A model generated the notes under the pieces. The model did not search any database. It was not told the DNA's origin and saw only the letters and a list, made by a program, of their open reading frames with translations. Of a stretch of 44,987 nucleotides of DNA, positions 25,852 through 37,994 are shown in pieces. The DNA is taken from NCBI RefSeq assembly GCF_000220395.1, contig NW_004086319.1, forward strand, positions 1 through 44,987. Direction: 5' to 3'. The number at the start of each line of letters is the position of its first letter. Within the stretch, counting starts at the first letter, position 1. A program made the position numbers and the translations under genes. The DNA is from Ichthyophthirius multifiliis. Lineage: Eukaryota; Ciliophora; Oligohymenophorea; Hymenostomatida.

Positions 25852-28599
25852 TCAATAAATTGTTATTTTTTCTAATAACTCTATTCCACCTAATTCTATA
25901 CATGCTTTTATTGCTCTTTCTAGTTTTTGTTTGCATTTAAATAAATCTTTTTCCATTAATTTCATATCATTTTCTTTTATTTTTAGATTGTTTTCTAAAT
26001 CTTTTATTAACCTATTATTTTATACAAGGTTTTTTTCTCGTGTTTATTTTTATATTTTTATTGAAATTAATTCATTTTAGATAGCTTAAATATCTGTATT
26101 TTTCTATTAATTTGATTAATTTTATATTTATTTTTGTAAATCTTTAACTTTCTTTTATAAATATTCATTTTCTACTGAAATTTTTGCTATTTCATTGTCT
26201 TCATTTTCATTATTTTTATTGTTTTTTAACTATTATTTTAAATCTTAAATTTCTACTTTAAATTCGTCCATTTCTTCTTCATATTCTTCAATCTTTATAT
26301 ATAATTTTTTTTATTAATAATTTTAAAATATTTACAATTTATTAATTTTTATTTTTTAATTCTTAGTATTTATTTTATAATTTTTAATAATCTTCATTAT
26401 TTAATGAATTTTTTAGGATATTTTATTAACTTTCTAAATCTTTCAAAAGAATATTTTTCTCTTCTATTTAAGCTTCTCTATTTTAAATTTCCTTATCTTT
26501 ATTAACAATGAGAGTAGCCATTTATTTAAGTTATCTTTAATAATTTTATTTGGTATTACTTAGTTAATCTTATAAAAATTCGATTTGTCCATTTAAATCT
26601 TGATTTTCTCTTAACAAATCTTTTTCGTTTTGTAATTAAAACAAGCTTCCTTTTATAATAATTAATCAAAAGTATTAACTTTTAGTTTTAAGTTTTCATT
26701 TTCTTTTACTAAATTTTTAAATTCTTCTTAAATCTATTATTAATTTTCTTCTTTTGTTTATTCCCAAATTTCCTTTTAGATTTCTAATTAAGAATTCAAA
26801 TTTTTAATTTCTGATAATAGATTATCTATTTCTTCTTCTTTTTATATAATTAAACTTTTTAGTTAAATAATTTCTTATTTTTATTAATCTTAAACTTTAT
26901 TTTTTTCATATTTTAACATATTATTTTATTAAGAATATTCTTCTAAATCCTTCTATTATGTAATTATTGCATTATGGTATTTATCTTATGCTTCTTTTAA
27001 TTAATTATGTTGATTTTCGAGATTATCAAGTTTATTTTTTAAGCCTAAGTTTTCACTTTAATATTACATCAATTATTAATTTAACTTATCATTATTAAAT
27101 TAAATAATTTCGATGTCATTTTCTAAATTAGATTTTACATTTTCATATTTTTAAATAATTTCTTTTAATTCATTTTAGTGTTTTTATTTATTTTCTTCTA
27201 TTATTTTTTCTTTTTGCATATTCTATTCATATTATTGTTATTCTTATATTTTATTGTCTTATTACTATTATAATTATTATTATAAGAAATTAATTTAGTT
27301 ATCTTTTTCACTTATTATTATTTATTAATTTTATTAGAATATCTCAAATTAGATTCTTTCTTATTTTAAAATTGTAACTTTTTAAACTTCTAATTAGTTT
27401 TATAATTCTTATATTTATTATTTTGCATTTTAACTGTTTATTTATGTTTATTCAAATTATTAATTTTATATTTCTATTTATTGGTTTAGTTTTTTTATTT
27501 ATTCATTTTTTTATTCAACTTCAAACTGTATATTTTATTTTATTTTATTTTATTTAAATATATATTTTTAAATTGAATTTACTTTTTATTAAGAAATTAT
27601 TCGATTATTTTCTGAAATTATTTTTTGCTCAAATTATAATTATTCCTTTAATGAATTTATTTAAATTTATAACTTTTTTAAATAAATTAATAAAAATATT
27701 CAATTGCTTTTATTTTTTTTACATCTTATATTGTAATTTTTTGCATTTGACTTTATGCTTAATGTGTAGTCATAGATTCTTATTATAGTTAAGATATTTA
27801 ATTATTCAACTAATCAATTTTAATTTGCAATCTTTTATTTTCATGATCTAATTAAATTTGATTATATTAATTTTATTATAAATAATTTATATTATTTTAT
27901 AAATCCAAAATTGTTTATTAAGCTATTTATAATTCATTTTTTTTTGACAATAATTCAATTTCTAATAATTAATCGCCTTTTTAAAAAGCCTAAGTAGAAA
28001 AATTTTATTATAAAATATTTTTTGTAGGAATATTATTTTAAATTTTATCATCATTTTCAAATTAATTATTAACTTTTATTATTTCAAATTATTAATTAGA
28101 TTATAAAGAACAATTATTTTATTATTATAAAATATTATATTAAAACTATTATTATTATTATTAATTATTACTTTATTAATATTAATTATTTTATAAATAA
28201 TTATTAATTTATTATAGATTATTATTATTATTATTATTATTATTAACAATTTATATCTTTTGTTTAATTAATTTAATTCTAACTTGTATTATTTATCTAT
28301 TAATTTATTATAGCTAAATTTGAATATGAGTTTTATCTATTACTATTTTAAAATATTGCAGTATGTGCTTTTTTTTTATCACTATTTTAAACAGGGGAAT
28401 AGTCTTAAATAGATTATTAAGTAGTAAAAGATATATTTTAATTATTTATTAATTTATTTTTTTCAAAAATAGGTTTTCTGGCTTTTTATGTTTATTGTAA
28501 ATTATCTTTTTATTTTTATTATTAATTAAAAAAAAAATCATCATTTATTGGTAATTAAGATTTTTAGAAACTTTATTGTTATTGTTATTGTTATTGTTA

Positions 28600-28655
<56 letters not shown>

Positions 28656-30018
28656 TCAATGGTGAATCTTATTTTTTTATCAAATTTATATTATCTAATT
28701 AAGATAATAAAGGTGTTTAGAATTAATTTTATATTGAGAATTATTCTTATATTTTACAAAAATCATAATTTTCTTCATAGTTTTTTTATTTTTCTTATTT
28801 TTAAAAAACAGGTTTTTTTTTTTATATTTATTAATTTTCTTAATTTATTTTTTTATTTTCCTCTATTTATATATAATTTTCTTTTATATTATTTTCAATA
28901 CTAATAGATTTCTTCATTTTTTCAAAATAATATTTTTTATCTTCCAAATAGCTTTCTTCATTTTTTTCTTCATTTTCTTTATTTAAATCTTTATTATAAA
29001 AAATATTATTTTTTGAATTTCTATTTGAATTATTTTAATTTAAAATTAATTTTTGGCTAAAAAATTCTTTTTTTTTTCTTAAAGAAGCTGCTTCTTTTAT
29101 TGTACTTCTATTATTTAAATTTATTATTATTCCTCTATTTATTTTTATTATATTTTTTTAATTCTTATTATTTTTATTATTAAATTATTTTTAATTCTTC
29201 TTATTCTTGCTCTTTTTATTTTAATTTTTTGAAAAATTCTTCATCATCATATCCTAATTTTATTGTTCTTGATTTATTATTTTCTTCTTTCTTTTAATTT
29301 TCATCAATTTCACATGTATATGATAAACTTCTTTTTACCTCCTTTTAGTTTGCTAAATTATTATTTAAGAATATTAACTTTTAGGATCTGAAAGAGTTTT
29401 CTTATTCACTTTCGCTTGAATAATTTGCATTTTCTTCGAGTTTTTTATTTTTTAAAATTAATTCTAATGTAGCCTTATTATCAAGGCATTTTTATAATTC
29501 TAATATATAATTTTAACCTATTTTTTTTTTTATATATTTTATAATTATTTTTACTTTATAAGCCTTTATTTACTATTTCAGCTATATTTAAATTTGCTTT
29601 TCCCCCAATTTTTTCACCTTTTTTAGTTTCTAATATTATCGATATTTCTGTCTTTTTAAAAAGATAAAATATATATATTATTTATTCATATTGTTTTTTA
29701 TATATTATTTTACGATTTTCTCTTAGTAGATGTTTGTCTTTTAATCAAAATATAAAGTTGCTGATAATGTTAATTTTTCATCAATTATTACTAAGTTATT
29801 ATATTAGTTTATTTATATTTTTCCTATTGTTTATATCGAATGTTTTCCTTTTTATTAATTTGTTAAATAAAGCAGTCTTTAATATTTATTTTTTTACTTG
29901 TTTTCCATATAATTTTTGCATTACATTATAAGGCTAAATTTATGTTTAGTTATTTTATTTCAATTTCAAATTAAAATTATATTTATTTTGTTCCTATTCT
30001 TTTTAAATATTTACTCAT
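25852..30018 (-). CDS. NT-C2 domain plus long coiled-coil protein with polyGln
   Basis: Reads from MSKYLKRIGTKQIQFQFEIE at 30018 to TGA at 25852, about 1,300 residues. The first ~190 residues fit the NT-C2 domain of EEIG/FAM102 and EHBP1 proteins: KIIWKTSKK, then LSATLYFDQKT, EISIILETKKGEKIGGKANL and LELQKCLDNKATLELIL. NT-C2 domains bind membranes or Rab-pathway partners. A low-complexity middle holds ~27 Gln written mainly as TAA (28573-28654). The C-terminal half is a long Glu/Lys/Gln heptad coiled coil (LKNKLDNLENQHNQLKEAQ; EEYEEEMDEFKVEIQ). Introns that restore the frame or that I favour: 29652-29713, 29518-29554, 27673-27722, 27526-27582, 26293-26335. Three single-base losses are needed near 29783-29800, 29153-29159 and 26640-26650. 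The Gln/Asn-rich part around 28140-28330 may hide another intron or shift I could not place. A tether or trafficking role is inferred only. Confidence 0.8.
28573..28654 (-). repeat. TAA/CAATAA triplet array encoding polyglutamine
   Basis: On the coding strand, TAA triplets followed by CAATAA repeats encode about 27 consecutive Gln in the NT-C2/coiled-coil protein, between SPLK and SFQKSQLP. The same DNA would be a row of stops in the standard code. Confidence 0.8.
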
Positions 30019-31735
30019 TTATATATATATATATATATTTTTTTTATTGCAATAATATTTGTTTGCTTTTTTATATTAAAACTTTAAAAATATTATATAT
30101 AGAATTTATTTTTTAAAAAATTATATTAAATATATTATAATAGAATTTTTTTATTATATTTAATATAAAAATATTTATTATTTTATATTACTTTCTTTTT
30201 TTAAATATTTTAAAAAATTATAATTAATTCATATAAAATTAAATTTTAAAATATTATCAATTATAAAATATAATAAAATATTATTACTAATGTATTAATG
30301 AAACAATAAGTAAATATTTAATATTTTATAATTATACAAATTTTAATATAATAATATATTATTTATAAAAATAATATAAAAAAAAATTATATTTAAAACT
30401 AATCATAATATAAAATAGTTTAAATAATAAAGATTTATATTTTAAAAATTATTATGTACAGTATTAATATATAAACACTTTCATATAGATATAATAATAA
30501 TATTATATTAATATTTAATATATAACATTTACTATAATATTAAATTATTTTTTAATATTTATACAGATTTTATATTTAACTAATATTCTAAAATGTTTTT
30601 TATAAATAATATTTAATAAATAGGATTTATATATTATAATTCTTTTCAAAACTTTTTTTTATTTCGAATAATATTATATAAATATTTACTATAAAAAATT
30701 TGTATAAAAAAGGCCTTTATATTTTATATATAATTTTAAATTAAATTTTCCTTAAATATTATAAAATATTTTTTTTTTTTTGATATTCTTAATTCAATCT
30801 TTTATGTTAAATATTAAATTTTATTTAAATAGTAAATAAGAATATATTAAAATTTTAAATGTTAATATTCCTAAAGTAAATAACTTATATGATCATAATA
30901 TTTAAAAAGTTGCTTTATTTTTATTTAGAATTAAATATTTTATTAAAAGCATAATCAAAACTAAATATACTTAATTATTATTACTCTAGTAAATAGTACT
31001 TGAATATATCATAAAATTATTATTTTTGAAAATAAGAATGTGGTATTTATTATCTATAATTAATGCATTTAAATTTGTATAATGCATTTTTTTAATTATA
31101 AAAACATTATAATTAATAAATAATTAGACCTAAAATTATTTTCAATTATATAATTAATTTTTTGTTTTAAAAAAAATTAAAATAAATTAATTTCTTTTAA
31201 TTATAAAATTTATTTTAGATGAAAAATAATTTATTATGATATAAATTAATGTTATATTATTTTTAATCCTTATATAAAAAAGCTAAAAAATTAAAGAAAA
31301 ATATTATTTAAGTAAATGTAAATAATAAAATATATAGTTTATTTATATAATCATGTCATTTATAAAAAAATAATATTTATAAATATATAGAATCAATGAA
31401 ATATTTCTTTTAATTATTTATATTTCTATTACCAATACAAAAATAATTAAATTTAAGTTTTATAATAAAAATAATTAACTCTAATTTAAAATTTAATAAT
31501 TAATATTAATTTTTCAGAATTTTATATATAAAATTAAATCCATATGCTCTTTTTTTTGAGTTTTTCAATAAAAAATTTGAAGAAATCTCCACTAAATAAA
31601 AAAATATATAAAAGTTACAATATTTCGATTATCATAAAAAAAAAAAAATTTTTTTTTTTTTTTTTATATATAATTAATACTAAAAAAAAAACTTAAAATA
31701 TTAAATTAATAAAAAAATTTAAATAAAAAAATAAA
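30019..31735. other. 1.7-kb A/T-rich divergent intergenic region
   Basis: Almost pure A/T between a minus-strand start and a plus-strand start, so both promoters should lie at its ends. A long A run facing a T run (about 31639-31665) could form a hairpin. No frame with protein-like composition and no RNA gene recognised. Confidence 0.6.
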
Positions 31736-32680
31736 ATGAATCCATTAGGACCATTAGACATAATTGACCCATCCAACATAGGCGGACGAGAACAACTAAT
31801 GAACCGGATGTTCAATCATTAAACCGCATTACTTACAATAAAACCTACCATAGATATTCGAAAAGGTCCTCGTCCGCATGTAGATGCGAAAAAATTGCAC
31901 AAAGATAAGCCCAAATACAAAAAATTATTAGAATATGGGAATGTATTTAACACATTTAATGCTGTTTAAAATACTAAAAAAGGTCTAATTGACTCTAAGG
32001 AGCCTTAGACATTAAATTTAACATATTTATGGGGAAATAAGCCTCGTAGTTAGAAATTTTTAATGAAAGAACATTAGAAAAATATAGATTCGTAAATTAG
32101 GCATATTAAAAATATGGGAACTATTTAAGAAAGGAAAAAAAACCCTAATGATCCTTTGGCACATCCCACTTATTTATTTAAAAATGATGAAAATGAGTTA
32201 AAAAAAACAAATAATTATCTCCTAAAATAAATACTGAAGCCGTAAAAAAGATGTAAAACTGTAAACGAGAAGAAAATATAAACAGAAAAATAAATTAAAA
32301 AAGAAGAAAATAATGAATTTTTAGTATAAAATAATAAACATTAAATAATTAAAAAAGATCCTTTTATCCATAATTAAAAGGCTTAAATTATTACAAAAGA
32401 GGAATATGACATATATAAGAAAGAGTTTTTGAAAAAAAATCATGGGTCATATCTTTTTGATGACGATTTTGGAGATGAAATCCCGAAAGTTAAAGGAAAT
32501 TTGCAGGAAGATTATGATATTATTAAATAAAAGCTAGTTTTTCTTATTGTTAAGTATAGAATATATAAAGAAGAAGATATTGAAGTACTTTTTGCGAGAA
32601 CTACTGTCCATAATAGACATTTAAAAATGGAAAAATTAGATGAAATTTTCATATTGATTAAAGATGAGTTAAATAAATGA
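31736..32680 (+). CDS. Conserved-looking protein of unknown function
   Basis: A single exon of 314 residues. It begins MNPLGPLDIIDPSNIGGREQ and carries a Pro/Lys-rich basic stretch (KPTIDIRKGPRPHVDAKKLH), then LNLTYLWGNKPRSQKFLMKE, NPNDPLAHPTYLFKND, and an acidic patch YLFDDDFGDEIPKVKG. It ends in a helical segment with RIYKEEDIEVLFARTTVHNR. Composition is rich in G-starting codons and in Pro, Arg and Trp, clearly protein-like and less A/T-biased than its surroundings. No signal peptide or membrane segment. I do not recognise the family; soluble ciliary or basal-body proteins have such compositions, but that is only a guess. It converges with the next gene, only 79 bp away. Confidence 0.8.
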
Positions 32681-32759
32681 ATGAATTAAATTATATTTGG
32701 TTTATAATTTTTTATATATTTTATTTATAAAAATTAAATTTTAAGTATTTTATTATATT

Positions 32760-33443
32760 TCATAATAATTTATCATTTTCAGTGTTTTTTGAAATATCTT
32801 CTTCGTAGTCTTATTCATAATCGTTAGTATTAAAAATATTTTAATTAATATCGTAATTTAAATTATTTCGATGTATTTATATATTTTATTCTATTAATTA
32901 TTTTTAATCATTATTTATGACATTTTATTATTATTTAAATAATTAAAAATCAAAATTATGTATGTCTTATAAATTGGCTTTTTATTTTTTTAGTTTTTAT
33001 TTAAATACATTAATCATAAATAAAGCAAATAAAACTATTATTATTAGTATTTCCCAAGGCATTCTTATATTTTTATTATTTATTTTTTATTAAAAATCGT
33101 TTTTTAAATATTTCTTTTAACATTCTAGTGTTTTATTTACAAGTTTTTTTAAAAATTCACTTTTATAATTATTTAAATTATAGCATTTTTTAAAACATTT
33201 ATTATAATTGAAATTTTCTATTAATTATCCTTATTCATATATTTAATTATAACATTTCTGATTTTTTTATATACATTAATAGAAAATTTATAAATCTTAT
33301 TCAATTATTTAATTTTGTTCACTATAAACTTATTTTTGTTTAGTAAAGGAAAATTAACGACAACAAATTCGAAACTTTTTTAGGTTTTATTAACAAATTA
33401 ATATTTTTAATAATAATATGTATAATGCTATTTTTATATACAT
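32760..33443 (-). CDS. Cys-rich single-pass membrane protein
   Basis: A single exon of 227 residues. MYIKIALYILLLKILICQQN is a signal peptide. About 100 luminal or extracellular residues follow with spaced cysteines (ICCRQFS, YQCIQKNQKCYNQ, NKCFKKCYN, LECQKKY). A transmembrane helix MPWEILIIIVLFALFMINVF lies near residues 130-150, followed by a basic stop-transfer KQKLKKQK and an acidic cytosolic tail (NTNDYEQDYEEDISKN). The topology is type I. Even Cys spacing suggests disulphides. No known family recognised, and it lacks the LPxSFYLC block of the proteins at 5799 and 10215. The internal Met before the membrane helix could be mistaken for a start, but the upstream signal peptide and Cys region argue for 33443. 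Confidence 0.8.
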
Positions 33444-33758
33444 TAATAATTTTCTTTCTTTTTTTTGTTTTATTTTTGTTTTATATTTTTATTTTTTTAG
33501 AATTAAAATCAACAACAAAATATATAATATTTTTGTTTTTTTTAAAAAGAAACAATATTATTTTATTAAATTTTTAATTATAAACTAATAGTTTTTTTAT
33601 ATTATATATATATATATTTATATATATCATAATAATAAATAAATATTAAATTAATTAGTATTTTATTAATAATAATTTAGTTTATTTTTTATAAATAGAA
33701 AAAAAAAAAAAATCAAATCTTTTAATTTATATTACAATTTTAAGTAAAACCAATTTAA
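33444..33758. other. A/T-rich tandem intergenic region
   Basis: 315 bp between two minus-strand genes, A/T-rich with AT runs near 33603-33618. Presumed promoter of the left gene and 3' region of the right one. Confidence 0.5.
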
Positions 33759-34583
33759 TCATATCTATTTTGATATAAAAATTTAAAATATTTACTTCTT
33801 ATTTTTTTTATTTAAAAAAATAACCTAATTAGAATAATAATTATTTAAGATATTTGGAGACTAAAAACACTATTATTATTACTAAACCCCTACTTAAATT
33901 GGACTTTAATAATTAGAATAAGGCTTATCCTATTTTTTACTAATAGCATCGTCACTTTTATTATCTTATTATAGCTTATTTTCACTGAATTTTTCTTCTA
34001 AAGATTTAATTTATAATTTGTAAGAATCAATTTATCTTTTTCTTAATGAAAAAAAGATGATAATATATTTTTTTTTAAAGTGAAAATAAAAATACATACA
34101 ACTCTTAATTCTATATCTACATACAATCATAATATTCTATTTTAATAAGACCATCATGTTCTATTTTTTTAATTTTTTAAGTTAAACTATTATTCTGCAT
34201 TTTTATTTCTGTCAATAATACTTTTTATTATTCATAATCTTATTTTCTTTATTAAAGTAATTAATATAATTATTAATTTTCTTATTCTTTTATTAAAAAC
34301 TCTTAATGACATAAATTTAATCTATATTAAAAAGATTTTTTTTCAGTTTATTCTTTTAAAATAGCTTCTTCAAATTATTGTATTTATAGTTTTGCTTAAT
34401 TATATTATTAAACAATATTATTTTCTTATATAATTTATTAATTTTTATTTTCATCTTGAGGACTATCTAAAAATTATTTCTTTTTTTATTAAATTTTAAA
34501 TATAATTTAAGAAAATAATAAAATAAATACTATTTATAAAAAAATTAAATAAAGATAAAATATATAGAAAATTGATAATAAAA

Positions 34584-34647
<64 letters not shown>

Positions 34648-36561
34648 TTATTATTATTTAGTAACCTTCCAAGTTTCAATTAAATTTATTCTTTCAGCAC
34701 TTAATTAATGAATTTTGGAATTTTCTTATTACAATTAAAATATTATGGATTATTTTTCTTAAATAAGAATATTTAATTCATTATTTTATTTTTCAAATGA
34801 TTTTATTTTATTTTCTAAATTAATGATAGTTTCTTCTATAAACTTATCTTTATTATTATTTTTATTTTTTTCAAAGTTTTCTTCTTATGATTTAATATAT
34901 ATTTCTTTCCATTACTATACTTCAATATTTAATTATTAAATTTGTTCTAAATAATGTCTTTAATCGAATTATTTGAAATTATCATCATTTAAAAGTGAAT
35001 CTAATTAAAATGCTAATTTTGTATTATCTTCTAACAATTACTTTTATTATTATTAATTTTATTATATATAAATATAAATATATATTTAAATAAATACTTG
35101 ATTACTATTATTTAATTATTTTATTTATAAATTAAGATGTTCCAATTTCTCATTTTATTAAATTTATATATTTAATTCATCAATTTTAATTTAAAATTCT
35201 CTTATATTATTATTAAGTTTTTAAATATTTTAATCTAATATCTAGTTTTCATTTATTTTTGTATTTATTTACATTAATAAATCTTTATTTTATTAAATAA
35301 GTTCTTCATTTTAATTTTCGAGTTTTTAAATTTTTCTTTTTAAACTTCTAAGGCCATATTATTTTTTTATAAATTTCCATTTAATTTTTATATTTCTTAA
35401 TTTTATTCATTTTAAGCATTTTTAATTATTTCTTCTTGTATTTTGTTTAATTTTTCATTTTCAATTTGTAAAAAATTAATCCTATTATTTGCATTTTGTA
35501 AATTTTTTTGGATTTTTTCATTTGAAATATTATTTTAACTTTTTATAAGTGTCATTTTCTCCAATTCTTAGGCAAATATAAAACAATTTTGTTCTAATTC
35601 TTTATTCTTTTTTTAAAGTATAACGATTTTTTTTTCATGCTCTATTATTACTTCATTTAGTTTATTGTTTTCGTTTTTTTTTGTTTATATTCGTTTTATT
35701 TTTATTATATTTCGTATATTTTTATATTTAATTCATTTTATAATTAATTATTCATTATATTTAAATCTCTATTTTCTTTTTATAATTCTAATATTTGTTG
35801 ATTTTGACTATTACTTGTATATCTTTCTGTATTTGGAGGATTAAAATTTTTAGAAAATTTTTTTTTTTCATCTATTTATTATTATAATGTATAAATTTCA
35901 GTTTTTAATTCTTTTAAATTCTAATCTTTTTAATTTTTATCATATTTTAAATTTTAAATCTTTTTAATATTTTTTTTTTTTTTATATATATTTTTTAGTT
36001 TTATAATTATACTTAATTTTCTAATTTTTGGTATTAATTTTTTTATTCATCTTTATTAATTGTTTTTGTATTTAAAATAAAACTATTTGAATTATTTTTT
36101 AATTGTTTTTCGTCATTTTTAGGTGAATGTAAATAATGGTTTGAAAAATACTTATTTTCTTATCCTATTTAATTCTCTAGATTATTTACTCTTTATAATA
36201 GTTAATTCATATTATTATTTACTTATTCTGTATTAATATTATGTATTCCTTCATTTTTTGATGAATCATAATTTACTCCAAAGCAATTTTTAGTGTTTCT
36301 TGTCGGAGTTTTAAAGGTATTGTTTTTTTAGATTTTTTATATATTATTATTATTATTATTTTATTGTAATAACGTTCTTTCTTACTTTGTTTGATAAAAT
36401 TAATATTAAGGACTTATTTTTTACTATAATAAATGAACTGAACTTGGTTAATCAGCTGTAATACGTTTAACTTATATTAATTTTGGAATATTTTTGTTTT
36501 CTAAATATTACGATAGACTCATTTATTATTTCATATATCTTTATACAGGAGACTTTTTCAT
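33759..36561 (-). CDS. Coiled-coil protein, cytoskeletal type
   Basis: About 810 residues from MKKSPVQRYMKQQMSLSQYL at 36561 to TGA at 33759. Introns: 35960-36012, 35041-35097, 34480-34675 (containing a long TA run) and 34042-34099. The first ~200 residues are Asn/Gln/Ser-rich with short basic-proline patches (TFKTPTRNTKNCFGVNY). The rest is nearly continuous coiled coil (LKYDKNQKDQNLKELKTEIY; NEVIIEHEKKIVILQKKNKE; FQIKIDELNIQIQQNEKLEH). The last ~70 residues are low-complexity Gln/Asn/Ser. No motor or enzymatic domain. Two single-base losses are implied, in the nine-base run 35674-35682 and near 35320-35380. Centriolar, basal-body or epiplasm proteins look like this, but the sequence alone does not say which. 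Confidence 0.75.
34565..34650 (-). repeat. (TA)n run inside a 196-nt intron
   Basis: Long TA dinucleotide array within the intron 34480-34675 of the coiled-coil gene. It makes this intron several times longer than its neighbours. Confidence 0.85.
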
Positions 36562-36730
36562 TTTTTTTTTTTTTTTTTTCAAATTTTATTTTTTTGTTTA
36601 TAATTTTTTCATTTGAAAATAAAATAAAATAAACAATTAAAAAAAAATATTTTTATTTTATTTAAAAAAACAAAACAAAAATCATAAAAAAATCAAAAAT
36701 TATAAATTTTAAACCAATAATAAAATTAAC
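36562..36730. promoter_or_regulatory. Compact divergent promoter
   Basis: Only 169 bp separate the start codons of the coiled-coil gene (minus) and the SRAP gene (plus), so both promoters overlap here. It is A/T-rich with a T tract immediately upstream of the minus-strand ATG. Confidence 0.5.
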
Positions 36731-37900
36731 ATGTGCGGAAGACTATATCAAAACCTAAAACTAACTCGTTTATAGTAAATATGTAAATGCTAAAAAACCC
36801 GAAATGAGTAAAAATATAAGCCAGGTTTTAATGTTTCTCCAACTTTATATCTTCCATGTATCCGAACAATAAAAGAAGAAGAAAAAAGCGAACCCGAAAA
36901 GATATTAGATTTTCTAGAATGGGGTTTGGTAACATCATTTACAACAATAATAAATATTAGAAGTGAAGAAGCATCCCATAAGCCTACATTTAAAAATATA
37001 ATAAATAGGAATAGATGTGTAATTATTGCGGAAGGGTATTACGAGTGGAATACTGATAAATAGCCTTTCGTGTTTAAAAGTGAATGTTAAGATCATATAT
37101 TTATAGCGGCTTTATTTTAGAATGAAAAAGTGATGATTATGACATAAAATTCGAGTAAAAAATATGAAGATATACACCATAGAATGCCTATTATTTTAAA
37201 TATAGATTAAATTGACGATTGGATTTTGTGTAAATAAGATTATGATGAGTTTATTTAAGAAATTACTAAGGTTTTTTTTTATTATTTTATATTATAATTT
37301 CTTTATAATATTATTTTTTATTTTGTTTAGAAAGAATTAGAATAAATAATGTTTTATAAAGCAGGACTTTATGTTAATAATAATAAAAATTAAAGTCAAA
37401 AATGTTTGCTTTCTTATGAAGAATATTAAAATGAGCTCAAAAAAAATGGTATTATGAAGTTTTTTAAACCAAATTCTAAAGATAGTGCTATTAAAACAGA
37501 ATATATTCAATCGCCTAGTAATTAATAGAATTCTTTACAAAATAAAAAGACTGAAAAATTATTAGAAAATAATTATTAAATAATATAAGATTAGGTAAAA
37601 AATATGATATAAGAAAATAAAGAATTTACTAGCTATGAAAAAAATTGTGTAAAAAGCAAATAAAGTAAATTATAAACAAGTGAAAAAAAAATAGCTTAAT
37701 AAAACCAAATTAAAGAAATCTAATAAAATTTTTTAAAAATTTAGACTAATAATAATAATTAATTTAAAAGAAAAAATTTCGATGAAATAAATTAAAATCA
37801 AATAAAATCAAGTTTTTAAAAAAGATAATAAGTTTAAGAAGAATAAGAATTTTAGTAATAATTAAAAGAATTTTTTGAAAATAAAAAAAAAAAAGAATGA
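36731..37900 (+). CDS. SRAP domain protein (HMCES/YedK type), abasic-site crosslinker
   Basis: Two exons (36731-37270, 37331-37900) joined by a 60-nt phase-0 intron give 369 residues. The SRAP peptidase-like domain covers residues 1 to ~230. It starts MCGR with the catalytic Cys2 (exposed after Met removal), then GFNVSPTLYLPCIR, LEWGLVTSF, INIRSEEASHKPTF, the Glu motif AEGYYEW, FIAALF and the His motif HHRMPIIL. HMCES and YedK bind abasic sites in single-stranded DNA through Cys2 as a protective DNA-protein crosslink, so a nuclear replication-repair role is expected. Residues after ~230 form a Lys/Gln/Asn-rich tail not needed for the fold. Just after the domain, NGIMKFFKPNS resembles a PCNA-binding PIP box core (I/M-x-x-F-F) but lacks the usual Gln. 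Family identity is firm; partners of the tail are inference. Confidence 0.95.
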
Positions 37901-37994
37901 ATTATAAAAGTATATATTAATTAAACATATATATGTATATATATATTAATATATGTATTTATTTATTTGAATACATATATTATAGAGGAGTTTT

